Assembly (NCBI RefSeq): GCF_000003815.2 | Contig: NC_049985.1 | Span: forward strand, 20,805,807-20,860,373 | DNA length: 54,567 bases | Direction: 5' to 3' | DNA from: Branchiostoma floridae | Taxonomy: Eukaryota > Chordata > Leptocardii > Amphioxiformes > Branchiostomatidae | Shown: positions 46,101 through 54,567 of the stretch, piece after piece | Layout of the letters: the number at the start of each line of letters is the position of its first letter | How positions within the stretch are numbered: position 1 is the stretch's first letter | Translations under genes and position numbers: made by a program | The notes under the pieces: generated by a model | Seen by the model: only the letters and a program-made list of their open reading frames with translations | Told to the model about the DNA's origin: nothing | Database searches by the model: none

Positions 46101-49100
46101 GCCTAAACACAGTCATGGGAGGGACTACAGACAGCTTAGGGAAATAAATAAGGGTTAGTAAGGAGTGCTGGGGTCCTGGGGGAAAACCAGAGCATAACAG
46201 GTAGGAGGGGGCGGCTTTTCAAGGTTATACAATACTTAAGGGACCTCTTTTTAGTTGTGAAAAAAGTTGAACCTTAAGTGCCAAAATCGTCAGAATTTAG
46301 AATGTTTTTTACTGGGCTTTTTATTTGTATGTATGTTTGTTGTTGACTTGTAAACATTGGTTGATTCCTAAGAATCTTTCCTTAAGTATCTTATGAAGTT
46401 TTTATCTTCTCTATTTTGTACAGGTCACCATCACTCTTGAAGATGAAAATGACAACGCGCCGATGTTCAACACAGACTATCGTGACATCAGCATTCCTGA
46501 AGACCTGGCAAGCGGAGGGTTGGTCACGACGGTGGTCGCCAACGACGCGGACGTCGGGAGTAATGCCGTCGTCCTGTACAGCATCATAGCGGGGGACGAT
46601 GGTCAGTTCCGTGTGGATTCCGACACAGGAGAGATACGGACGACAGGGCCACTGAACCGTGAACAGTCACCCACACACTCCGTCACTGTACAAGCAAGCG
46701 ACGGACAGCAGGCGTCTACGATAGACGTCAACATCTCTCTCACCGACGTTAACGACAATGCTCCGCAGTTCCTCCGTTCCGTGTACTCGTTTGACATCAG
46801 GGAGGACGCCGCGGTGAACTCGGAGGTGAATTTCGTGTCGGCTACCGACACGGACGAAGGAAGCAACGCGGACATCACATACTCAATCACGGATGAGAAC
46901 CAGGGGATGTTTGACATCACTCCAAAGACTGGTATGTGAACAGTTTGTGGTAACTCTTAACTTTGGTGGTTTGGGAGTTGAGCTCTGTACAACACTGTAG
47001 TAGTGTTTCAACCTCAGGTTTAAAACACACAACCTCCTTTTCTCTCTTAATGTAAAATTATTTCCTGCAAAAGTAGATGGATGTAAGCATGACATCTGGG
47101 CTATTCCATTTAAAGGTTAAGAGGCCCCCAAAATTAATTGAGATCTTTACAGTTATACTACCATCGTTTCTGCTCAGCACTATGCTTGAACTGGACGTTG
47201 CTAATAACACAGTGCTGTTGCCTCCCCCTGTAGGAGTCATCATCCTCAGACGGCCGCTCGATTACGAACAGACGCAACACTACGTGCTGACGGTACAGGC
47301 CCGGGACGGCGGCGGGCGCGCCAGCTCTGTCACCGTCTACGTCAACGTGAAGGATCTGAACGACAACCCGCCCGTGTTTGACCCCGACCGCTACAGCGCT
47401 GATGATATCTCTGAAGATGTACCCGCAGGAACCAGTATTCTCACTGTTTCTGCAACAGACAGAGATGAAGGTATGCTGTGTATTTGTACCGTTTGCTTTT
47501 TTCATGAAGTATGGTATCTTAAATGTGCTGGAGGTGTGGCTCTCCTCAGACTTAGGACCTTTGGCTTTACGTCCCATCCAAGAGGATATCTGCACTTGGT
47601 AGTACTTATTTGCACCTTCCCCTTCAGTTTGGTGAGGAAAAAAGGACTCTACGTAGGGATTCTTCACCATTGAAATATTGAAAGATGACTTAGGCCGAAC
47701 ATGCCATATTGTTGTCTTTGTTCCAAAACAAATAGAAAAAAATACTTGTGTAGCATAAGAGGATCAAAGTACAAACAAAGCCTTTAGGTTACAAAAAACA
47801 TTCATGAAAAATTCACAAAGACCCAAACAACAGGAGGTTTCCTTAACCCCAAAAGTAGTATGTTTATTCAAATTCCTCTTCATTCCTTTGGGCTGAAATA
47901 TTTTGAAAACTCATGTCCATCGAGAAGGTGGCGTGTGTTTTTTGGTTACATTTCTAACAACCCTTATTTAGACAACATCTAATCCAGAAACAAATGCACA
48001 ACAAAATGGTCCCACGAAAGCTGTTGTAGAAATAGTATCAAAGAATACCGTAACATTTCTCTCGCATTCCGTCAAGCCATCATCCACTTTGCAGCTTTAC
48101 CTTTCTGTTATAGCATGGCCAGGTGAGTGACAGTTAGAAATTGACCAATCCCAAAAGGCTATATTTGGTTGAAAGCCAATTTACAGAAAGCATTCTTTTA
48201 AGGGTGGTGCTTTGGACAGGTGGTCTGTTGACATGTAAAAATGCAGCTTGGATAAAAATCTTTCCTATTGTCTCACATGCCATCTGCTTATTAGTTAATC
48301 ATATTTTTCTTAATTTGGCCTGACTAAAGTAGTAGATTGTTGTTATGAAACTCTATCCTGTGCCTAAGAATGAATTGAAATAAGCTCTATTGTAATACAT
48401 GAAACCATTTACATATTTCACAGCACAAGTATCATAATTTCAATTACTTGCATTGTTGATATTATGATACTAGGCTGTTAATAAGAACAGCTGTGCTTAA
48501 TTGTTTTCATTTGCACATTTTTGACTTTGAGTTTTTTCTATGAAAAATGAAGCTATCAATTTCATCAATCTCTCATAACTTAAGACTTCTTTTATACCGA
48601 ATGTTCTCACACTTGCTTTGAGACCATTTCAAAGTGATTTTCTCTACCCCAGTGGATATAAAGAACATAAATCGTTCCTTCCCTTTTGATGAATGCAATG
48701 GAAGGCTGGCAGACAACAATCTAGGCCATACACGGTACAATGAAAATGGCGCTATATCTCAGATGATGGCAGCTCACGTTTGCAGGAAAACCATTTGGTA
48801 GCCACAGAGGTGTGACGGAACCATCTGGATTGGCAACTGTATCCCTTTTGTCCAGTCTTTGTCCCGTATTGCCTTTCTCTGGAACAATCATTCTTTTGCA
48901 ATCAGAGGATCCCTTTTGCAATCAGAGCTGGGGACGGAATCAATGGCTTTTCCTACGGTCCAGTTACGAATTCGTAAATAGCCATGACAGAGGAATTGTG
49001 GAAGAACTGTAAGCTGCATGGATGACGATATTATTAGAGCCCACATCAATACTTCTGTGTCAACACAACAAAGTCATCTATCAGAAAAGGCAATAAAAGA

Positions 49101-52100
49101 AAGACATGATAGATTCTGGCTGTATAGAGAGTTTAGATAGCGACTTCAAATACTTTACGGCCAAAACCATTTGATAAAGAAAGCACTTCACAAGGAAATA
49201 AATTAGAATGGTAGTCCCCCTCATGATATAAATCGCAGTGTAAACCATATAAAAGGTTCAGGTAACATGCAATTACGGCAGTCGTGATTGGCTTATGGAA
49301 AAGGAAAATCCATCAGATCACCTTTGACCTAGTTTTCATTTTATCTTCTGGGATGTAATGGATCCGAGAATGCAGTGGTTGATTAGATGTTCCAACCGTC
49401 CATGGACAGTTTAATATTAATGCGAGATGGGTCGTTCAATTTTACTGTCAGACCTTGTGTTAAATTGTCCCTGAGTGAAACATTTTCTTGATTGCTACAT
49501 CCTCTGTGATGTAAATGCACAAACTCATGCATACATTAAGGTTATATTTCATCACAGTGTTGATAATGGCCTTTTGTAACCAATCCACCTGCTCAAAATT
49601 GGCCAGGATGAAGTTGTAATGTATAATTTACAGGACGGATTTGTGGCAAGGACATCTGAGTGGCTATCATAATGGGAATGGAAATTTACTTTGTCTTACA
49701 CTATAGGGGAATCACAGGATGCCATTCACATTCAATTAGGTTGGAGATAGGCTATTAATTTGAGGATATCTCTGTGCATCTGACTACTTCAAAGTAGTGT
49801 AAATGTCACGAGGTGACATCGTGGTCACTCTGTGATCACCCCTGGTGTGGGGAGTGTCACCCGAGTAATTGGGAGCAGATGTACAGGGGTTTGAGAAGGG
49901 ACACGTATCAGGGTAGGGGATTCCAGCTAGAGACACCGACAGGGTAGGACGTGCCCAGATTGTCCTGAATAAAGGTTATCATATCCGCAACATCATGCCT
50001 CTGTCCTGATCCTTGACTTGACTCACTACCATGCCACCGTGACATCTGGTAGTACAGCTGGGGTGAGTCAAGTTCAACGGACGGGACAGAGGCAAACGGG
50101 AGTGTACAGAGACGCAGGCTGACTTCGACTCAGAGAGCGCCGGCCCGGAGTACCGAGCCCGCAGGGTTGACCAGCTAGGGGCAAGGCGGCGAGGGAGTGT
50201 CGGTGGCCGAGGCGAGCGAGAGGAAGCAGGAGGGGAGGCGTTCGAGAGATGCAGACTGACTGGAAGCGATTTGTGATCATGATGACCGCGACAGTAATGG
50301 CCTACAGCAGCGGCGAGGGGAGCGGAGTACGGCCACACGGCGGGCGCGGCAGCAGGGCAGGGGCAGGACGGCCACGCGGCGGTGCCCTGAGGAAGAGCGC
50401 CCGGCCGGGCAGAGAGAGACACAGGAGGAAGGTCGGTGGGCTCGCATAATATCATTGACGCATCGTGCACACCGGCCTAGTTCTGTTACTTACTTTGTTC
50501 AGCTTTGTTGTAGTAGTTTTAGATTTGTTATTGTTAGTAGACCTCAAAAAAACTATATTTCTGTTAAAATCACAGAATCCACTAATCATTAAAGAAGTGG
50601 GACTTTTCATCAGCCACTGCCTCCAAAGAAGAAGTCAAACCACCCAGTAAAGAAGTAGAAGCATGTACATAGATAGCTGACGTGTGTGTATTTAGAATAG
50701 ACACTTGTTACTTTTCACTGTCTGTATCATTGCAATTAGCCTACGGGCATGGATTTGCAAATAAATATATTATAATGTAGGCGACCAAAGTTAGATAATT
50801 TATGTCAGTGCTATCAGGAATACAGTATAGATTAGCTGAGTAGCGAGTATCATGTGGACGTGGCGGAAGTCAGTGGGGGGGAGTCACCAGATGGGTCATT
50901 TTAGATGTAAGATAGACAGATAGAGATAGAACTGTTATAGATATACAAGCGTACAGTTGAACTTATATTGAAAGCGGGTGGGTCTGATAGTAAGTGGGGG
51001 GAGGGGCTGAAGCTGTAGTGTGTCCAGGAAAGCCATACTTCGGCGGATTCTACCGGGTAGCGGGAAAATCCGGGCACATGAAGGCCGGCAGCGGTTAGAA
51101 CATATGGGTTTTACCCCCCGGGATAGTAATGTGTAGTTCGTATGATGTTTCCATAGCAGGTCAGGGGTGTCAGGCGTTTCATGTAATTGTCGGAAAGTCT
51201 GTATGTTTGTGTTCATTTGTTGAGGAGATGTTAATGTCGAGAGGTAGAGGCGAGCGAGAGCAGTGGTAGAGAAGAGTTGAGACGTAGGTGAGGTGTCGAG
51301 ATTAGGAGACCGGTGTATGTGCGTCAGTGGTTGCTTTGCGTTGTCCTGTCCGACCCCAACCTCTACAGGCGAGACTCCACAGCACGACTCGGCAGACAAC
51401 GATGCCCCGAGGGCCCGACGTCGTATAGGAGTCGTCGTCGTGGGAGCATCTAGCCGGGAGGCCTCTGTTGACAAGACAAGCCTCTTCCCGACGGACAGAG
51501 GAGTTCCTGTCGTTTCCTGTGGTTCCGGGACACACCCGGAAGTGCGCAAGCCGGCCGCCGAGGAGGAAGTCGGAGCAAGACACCTTGCAGCCATTGATGG
51601 ACTTTTGTTGTTGTAAATTGTTGTGTTTGTGTTATTGCTTTGTCGGACTGTCGAATGTTTTTGTTATGTACGATTAGACTGTTGTTCCTGTACTTTTTCA
51701 TTATAACTTCATTGCTTTGTAGAAGAATTAGTATGTAATTGTAAAGGAAAAGCGGTGATGACCATCTGTCAACAATGTGGAAATTGTTTTAAAAAATGAG
51801 GGGTGAGGTGTCACGAGGTGACATCGTGGTCACTCTGTGATCACCCCTGGTGTGGGGAGTGTCACCCGAGTAATTGGGAGCAGATGTACAGGGGTTTGAG
51901 AAGGGACACGTATCAGGGTAGGGGATTCCAGCTAGAGACGCCGACAGGGTAGGACGTGCCCAGATTGTCCTGAATAAAGGTTATCATATCCGCAACATCA
52001 TGCCTCTGTCCTGATCCTTGACTTGACTCACTACCATGCCACCGTGACATAAAGTCGAGGGAATACAGCAGGTGCTGTTTTTAAATTTTTGCATTTTTAA

Positions 52101-53496
52101 TACTTAAAAGACACAAAAAATGATTTTAAGACAAACCTATGATGGCAATGTCTTTTTAAGAGAAAATTGGTCGACTACATGTACATTATATTTTAGGTGT
52201 ACACAAATATGAATGAAAATAAGATTCTTTGAAATGTGAAAACACCTTCACTCAATATTAGGTTGAAAACAAAATAAGTTGTTCAGATTTTTGTGTGTTA
52301 AAGACATTCTGTTGAAGATATTGCAAAGTGATGAATGCATGTAGACTTAGAAATTGTGAATGTCATTAACATGTTTTGTGACTTATTTCCTTTTTTAGGA
52401 CCCAATGCAGAGATGGACTTCAGTATCGTGTCAGGTGACCCCAATGATCAGTTCAGCATCCAATCAGACGGCACGATTGTGACGGCTGCGGCTCTTGATC
52501 GCGAGCAGAACTACCTTTACAATCTGGTCGTCATGGCAACAGACCGCGCCATCCCTGCTTACATGCGGCTTTCAAGCACCGCTCAGGTTGAAATCATCGT
52601 GAACGACATCAACGACAACCCGCCTAGGTTCGTGACACCAAACGTAACGTCTGTGTACGAGAACAGTCCAGTCAACACCGTAGTCATGACGATCAGGGCA
52701 GAGGACCCCGACGAAGAACGCAACAGCTACGTGGAATATTCCATGGCCTCCATTCCAGGGAACAAGTTTGCGCTGGACTCTGTGACAGGACAGTTGAGGG
52801 TTAATGGAGATCTCGACAGGGAGGCGACGCCAAGTTACATCGTTACAGTCACCGCTACCGATAAAGGACGGCCACCCATGTCCGCATCAATGGACCTCAC
52901 CATCAACCTGTTGGACAGAAACGACAACAACCCTGTGTTTGGACCCGTGTCTTATGATGTCTCAGTTCTGGAGGATGTTGCAGTTGGCACAGAGCTTGTA
53001 CAGGTTGTGGCGGCAGACGTGGACGAGGGCACCAATGGTGTTGTACGATACAGCATTGTGAGTGGAAACACTGACAATGATCTAGCCATCAATGCAGTCA
53101 CAGGCCGCATCTCTGTAGCCAGGCTCATAGACCACGAGAGAACCACAGGATACAACCTTGTCGTCCGGGCGCGTGACCAAGGCACCTCGCCGTTAGAAGC
53201 TCTTGCAACCGTCACCATCACGGTCACGGATGTCAACGATTACGTCCCCTTGTTCCTCAACTCACCCTTTGTCGCACACGTCATGGAAAACGACAACAAC
53301 GTGCCGCAGTTTGTCACGCAGATTTCTGCACAGGATGAAGACTCTGGGACGATGGGACAGGTGGACTACTACCTCCCCGATGATAAGGATGGGAAGTTCT
53401 CTATAACGTCTTCTGATGGAAGGATTTCTTTGCTGCGTACGCTGGACAGGGAGGACCAATCGGAATTCCTCCTCACCGTTTTGGCCGAGGACAGAG
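15974..53496 (+). CDS. FAT4: FAT4-like giant protocadherin, 5' part of the gene (five exons, continues past the right edge)
   Basis: The joined exons encode 2,327 codons without a stop. Residues 1-28 are a signal peptide. From about residue 40 come cadherin repeats EC1-EC21 complete and EC22 nearly complete (EC2 130-243, EC3 244-347, EC4 348-460, EC8 780-879, EC15 1516-1617, EC16 1618-1728, EC22 from 2248). Most carry the calcium motifs XEX, LDRE, DxNDNxP and DxDxGxN. FAT4 rather than Dachsous is chosen from recalled signatures: QPPGT..PGFTYR in EC1, LVVLSS.PTYP..VR, FPDPSI, QVILDTATD.DIG, the FRYFP linker before EC4, VENW in EC9, PPGD before EC14 and EYYI in EC16. FAT4 is a type I membrane receptor that binds Dachsous through its N-terminal cadherins and acts in planar polarity and Hippo signalling. 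EC23-34, EGF and laminin-G domains, membrane span and cytoplasmic tail must lie downstream. Start chosen: AGCATGG has A at -3 and G at +4, followed at once by a signal peptide. Confidence 0.95.
16174..18933 (+). other. FAT4 intron 1 (2,760 bp)
   Basis: Phase-2 GT-AG intron inside the EC1 coding sequence. It is AT-rich with no recognisable repeat, RNA gene or ORF of interest. It separates the signal peptide exon from the giant exon. Confidence 0.9.
18934..23872 (+). CDS. FAT4: FAT4 exon 2: giant 4.9-kb exon, rest of EC1 to most of EC16
   Basis: This single uninterrupted exon encodes residues 67-1713. The acceptor is TTCTGCAG before 18934. The donor is ACTCAG|GTTAGT after 23872 and is phase 0; the open frame runs only 10 codons beyond it to a stop. 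It carries 14 complete cadherin repeats (EC2-EC15), nearly all of EC1 and the first 96 residues of EC16. Irregular repeats stand out. EC4 is preceded by an extended linker (residues 348-356). EC8 lacks DxDxGxN. EC15 and EC16 lack the calcium motifs at their shared linker. Many NxS/T sequons are present, as expected for a glycosylated ectodomain. Confidence 0.96.
25740..25980. promoter_or_regulatory. CpG-rich intronic patch with E2F- and YY1-like motifs
   Basis: It stands out from the AT-rich intron by GC content and CpG count. TTTGGCGCC (25,823-25,831) and TTTGGCGGG (25,925-25,933) fit E2F, and GCTGCCATCTTG (25,887-25,898) fits YY1. Open frames across it on both strands are explained by composition. 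Regulatory role is inference. Confidence 0.3.
29160..29280 (-). promoter_or_regulatory. Candidate intronic promoter on the minus strand
   Basis: Read on the minus strand, a YY1-type CCAAGATGGCGGC (29,264-29,276) is followed by the octamer ATGCAAAT (29,202-29,209). After a 28-bp gap comes TTTATAAA (29,166-29,173). Octamer then TATA at this spacing is a known core promoter layout. No RNA or ORF with a signature follows downstream on that strand. Confidence 0.27.
38735..38885 (+). repeat. Dispersed repeat (GTTGTTATCCACT family), copy 2
   Basis: GGGCAGTAGATTGTTATCCACT, CCTTCCATTGCC, TTACACCCGGAGT, CAGTGCCTTTCCCAAG and GGTATGGCAGGAATC parallel 8,125-8,330 with internal deletions. It is the only clear dispersed repeat I found in intron 2. 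Confidence 0.55.
40230..40360. promoter_or_regulatory. Candidate intronic enhancer: SOX pair and three TEAD-like sites
   Basis: CATTCC occurs at 40,236-40,241 and 40,348-40,353, and its reverse GGAATG at 40,327-40,332. An inverted SOX pair, CATTGTT (40,252-40,258) and AACAATG (40,279-40,285), lies between, and CCATTGG follows at 40,356. The patch is GC-richer than its surroundings. Only motif matching supports this. Confidence 0.3.
46424..46931 (+). CDS. FAT4: FAT4 exon 3: end of EC16, EC17, first half of EC18
   Basis: The exon begins after TTTTGTACAG and completes EC16 with the linker EDENDNAPMF. It then encodes all of EC17 (residues 1729-1829) and EC18 up to PKTG (1883). It is in frame from its first base, matching the phase-0 end of exon 2. 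The donor G|GTATGTG is phase 1. All standard calcium motifs are present in EC17 (IPED, NDADVGSN, LNRE, DVNDNAP). Confidence 0.93.
46932..47233 (+). other. FAT4 intron 3 (302 bp)
   Basis: Short phase-1 GT-AG intron in EC18, from GTATGTG to CCTGTAG. No internal feature was seen. Confidence 0.9.
47234..47470 (+). CDS. FAT4: FAT4 exon 4: second half of EC18, start of EC19
   Basis: The acceptor CCCCTGTAG precedes GAGTCATC, and the phase-1 glycine codon rejoins exactly. It encodes the LDYEQ, QARDGGG and DLNDNPPVF motifs that close EC18, then EC19 to TDRDEG (residue 1961 plus one base). The donor GAAG|GTATGC cuts the calcium-binding DxDxG loop of EC19. The open frame reads into intron 3 on one side and intron 4 on the other, but cadherin similarity stops at the splice sites. 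Confidence 0.92.
47524..47590 (-). repeat. Degraded SINE-body copy in intron 4
   Basis: GAGGTGTGGCTCTCCTCA, GACTTAGGACCT and TACGTCCCATCC parallel 8,681-8,735 with substitutions. It starts about 60 bp after the exon 4 donor. Confidence 0.5.
49804..50044 (+). repeat. 5' LTR
   Basis: 241 bp, beginning with the palindrome TGTCACGAGGTGACA. AATAAA at 49,968-49,973 would be the polyadenylation signal marking the R region. It differs from the 3' LTR at one position (GAGACACC here, GAGACGCC there) with no indels. Confidence 0.95.
50935..51594 (-). other. Long antisense open frame inside the LTR element (219 codons)
   Basis: An ATG-started frame of 219 codons on the strand opposite to the LTR element. 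The predicted protein is rich in Ser, Thr, Pro, Leu and Arg, with no motif I recognise, no signal peptide and no membrane segment. It could be an antisense accessory ORF, a fossil of captured sequence, or chance in a moderately GC-rich stretch. I do not assign a function. Confidence 0.2.
51809..52049 (+). repeat. 3' LTR
   Basis: 241 bp, 240 identical to the 5' LTR. AATAAA lies at 51,973-51,978, at the same offset of 164 bp. It is preceded by the polypurine-like tract and followed by the TAAA target duplication. Confidence 0.95.
52399..53496 (+). CDS. FAT4: FAT4 exon 5: rest of EC19, EC20, EC21, most of EC22
   Basis: The acceptor TTTTTTAG precedes GACCCAATGC, restoring the phase-1 glycine and giving DRDEG|PNAEM. 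It encodes EC19 to residue 2039, EC20 (2040-2142), EC21 (2143-2247) and EC22 through AEDR (2327) plus one base of the next glycine. The donor GAG|GTAAGA is again phase 1. EC20 carries DPDEERNS where the family norm is DxDxGxNS, so its loop glycine is replaced. The next exon lies outside the window. Confidence 0.93.
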
Positions 53497-54567
53497 GTAA
53501 GAGTTTCCTACATTTCCTAACTTGAGTATCAAGCCTGGTTAGTTTACTGGAACATTTCCTGCTCTCATGTACATTCTGTTATTATTATTATTATCCAGAG
53601 GAGATCAGGCATGCATCCCAGCATTCTTCGCAATATACAGTGTACAATACTGGTTATTACTGTGTGAGTGATTACTGAGTTTTTGGAACCTTTCTTGGTA
53701 AAAAGAAGATGCTTGCCAAGACTTGTCTGGACTATAAGGCAGGTGTCACATTGGAGTTATACTGTGAAGGACACAAAATGGGTGTATGATTATAGTTGAA
53801 CATCCTCCTTTCCCTTGAAAACTTTGGCCCAATCTGGAGACTTTTTCAGGTCAGAAGGAACAGATAGGGTCTAAGCTTTCCCATCTTTTAAAGCTTTTAA
53901 TTGTTGAGTTTTGTTGACGAAAGGGTGGATTTTAATTGTTGGGTGCGGCGGTTTGTATCAGGAGAAAGCTGGAGTCAAAGGGTAGGTTCCTTTTATAGAG
54001 GGAGCATTCCTCAGAGTCTGAGCTGGTTGATGCCCTTATTTCTTTGAAAATTATAAGATGACCCCTGTGACTTTCTGGTGGAGAAGAAGTTTTTGGATTG
54101 AATTTGGGCTTAGTACTTTTCTGAAGCATTGTCTTTTGTAACATGTACAGGCCCCAATGTGTTATCTGCCCTATACTAGCCACGTCCCTTAGGAGTTCCA
54201 GTACTCTTTCCAGAGCTTTCCTGACAAAACATCCCAGGCTGCATGATTTATGTTGACTTTGGACCCTTGGATTCCTCCTAGCCTTGACTTGCAGGTGGTT
54301 CCCTTGTATTCTGCAGGAAAAACACAAGTTCTGACTGCAGCATCCGTTTAGATTGCAACTTTATCCCCCTCCAAATGTTTAATTGTTTAAAAGTATGTGT
54401 CGGAAACACTGTATGGTACATTGTACATGTAATTCTGTGCTGAATGGGGAACGGTGTCTGGATGGAGACCTTGCAAAGCAGTCATATTGTATATGTAATA
54501 CTATTAAAACAATTCTATTTGTTTCCAAAAAAAACACCAGCCCTATTCACACTGACTGCAAATCCCC
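53497..54567 (+). other. FAT4 intron 5, first 1.07 kb
   Basis: Begins with GTAAGAG after the EC22 partial repeat and runs off the window. It contains an ATT microsatellite (53,579-53,594). No cadherin coding sequence is seen in the rest. Confidence 0.85.
53579..53594. repeat. (ATT)n microsatellite
   Basis: About five ATT units just after exon 5. Confidence 0.9.

Larger units (their letters stand above)
23873..46423 (+). other. FAT4 intron 2 (22.5 kb), repeat-poor
   Basis: Phase-0 GT-AG intron within EC16. It is mostly unique AT-rich sequence. I found only one clear copy of a dispersed repeat (around 38,735-38,885), a short AGGT run (36,756-36,772) and A or T homopolymers. GC-richer patches near 25,740-25,980, 29,160-29,280, 33,860-34,140, 35,215-35,440, 38,480-38,700 and 40,140-40,480 stand out and may be regulatory. 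No nested gene with recognisable domains was seen on either strand. Confidence 0.85.
49804..52049 (+). mobile_element. Full-length nonautonomous LTR retroelement (2,246 bp)
   Basis: Two 241-bp direct repeats bound a 1,764-bp interior. The insertion is flanked by TAAA on both sides (49,800-49,803 and 52,050-52,053). The LTRs start TGTCAC and end GTGACA. Two bases after the left LTR, TGGTAGTACAGCTGGGG (from 50,047) is a primer-binding-site candidate resembling an initiator-Met type. A purine-rich tract (AAAAAATGAGGGGTGAGG) ends at the right LTR. These set the plus orientation, the same as FAT4. The interior is too short for gag-pol, and I see no protease, RT, RNase H or integrase motif, so this is a LARD- or TRIM-like or internally replaced element depending on a relative for its enzymes. 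Confidence 0.93.
47471..52398 (+). other. FAT4 intron 4 (4.9 kb) carrying an LTR retroelement
   Basis: Phase-1 GT-AG intron in EC19. It holds a degraded SINE-body copy just after the donor (about 47,524-47,590) and a full-length LTR element at 49,804-52,049. Outside these it is AT-rich and featureless to my reading. Confidence 0.88.

Noticed and set aside
46932-47673. Extension of exon 4 through introns 3 and 4 as one long exon
   Set aside because: The frame is open, but cadherin sequence begins and ends exactly at consensus splice sites with matching phases.
49979-50470. 163-codon antisense frame at the left of the LTR element
   Set aside because: It runs from the interior into the 5' LTR, is Pro/Ala/Ser-rich from GC-rich DNA, and shows no gag or other signature.
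15974-53496. Dachsous-type cadherin instead of FAT4
   Set aside because: The many-cadherin layout fits both at first glance, but the EC1, EC2, EC4, EC9, EC14 and EC16 signatures agree with FAT4 as I recall it, and Dachsous differs at these places.
1-54567. CRISPR arrays, operons or bacterial genes
   Set aside because: No spaced direct repeats of CRISPR type are present, and the spliced metazoan gene and eukaryotic repeats exclude a prokaryotic source.

Overview
The window looks like nuclear DNA of an invertebrate chordate, most likely an amphioxus (Branchiostoma). Three things point there. It has a large spliced gene with GT-AG introns. Its protein matches chordate FAT4 cadherin domain by domain. 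Its noncoding DNA is packed with dispersed repeats, foldback elements and microsatellites of the kind I associate with lancelet genomes. The species call is inference; the FAT4 call is strong.

Layout. Positions 1-15,300 hold no recognisable host gene. This is a repeat-rich intergenic or upstream region. It contains a ~101-bp minisatellite, two dinucleotide microsatellites, and at least five short inverted-repeat transposons with visible target-site duplications. It also contains a tRNA-derived SINE-like element, several multi-copy dispersed repeats, and a chimeric retro-insertion made of the 3' half of U6 snRNA fused to the 3' end of a LINE. From about 15,340 the sequence becomes GC-rich and forms a probable 5' UTR with a short upstream ORF. 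The FAT4-like gene starts at 15,974 on the plus strand and runs off the right edge.

The gene. Five exons are visible: 15974-16173, 18934-23872, 46424-46931, 47234-47470 and 52399-53496. They join in frame to 2,327 codons: a signal peptide, 21 complete cadherin repeats and most of a 22nd. One 4.9-kb exon encodes most of EC1 through nearly all of EC16. The remaining cadherin repeats, EGF and laminin-G domains, membrane span and cytoplasmic tail expected of FAT4 lie beyond the window. Intron 2 is 22.5 kb and strikingly poor in transposons compared with the upstream DNA. It holds several CpG-rich patches with clustered transcription-factor-like motifs. Intron 4 holds a complete, very young 2.25-kb LTR retroelement in the sense orientation. 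It has 241-bp LTRs differing at one base and a TAAA target duplication, and no recognisable gag or pol.

How the parts relate. FAT4 is the giant receptor of the Fat-Dachsous planar-polarity and Hippo-linked pathway. The mobile elements are independent passengers. The main points for a second look are the U6-LINE chimera, a transposon family sharing TANTCTCCAAGCAGA ends and 8-bp target duplications, the young LTR element, and a cadherin linker (EC15-EC16) that lacks all calcium-binding motifs.
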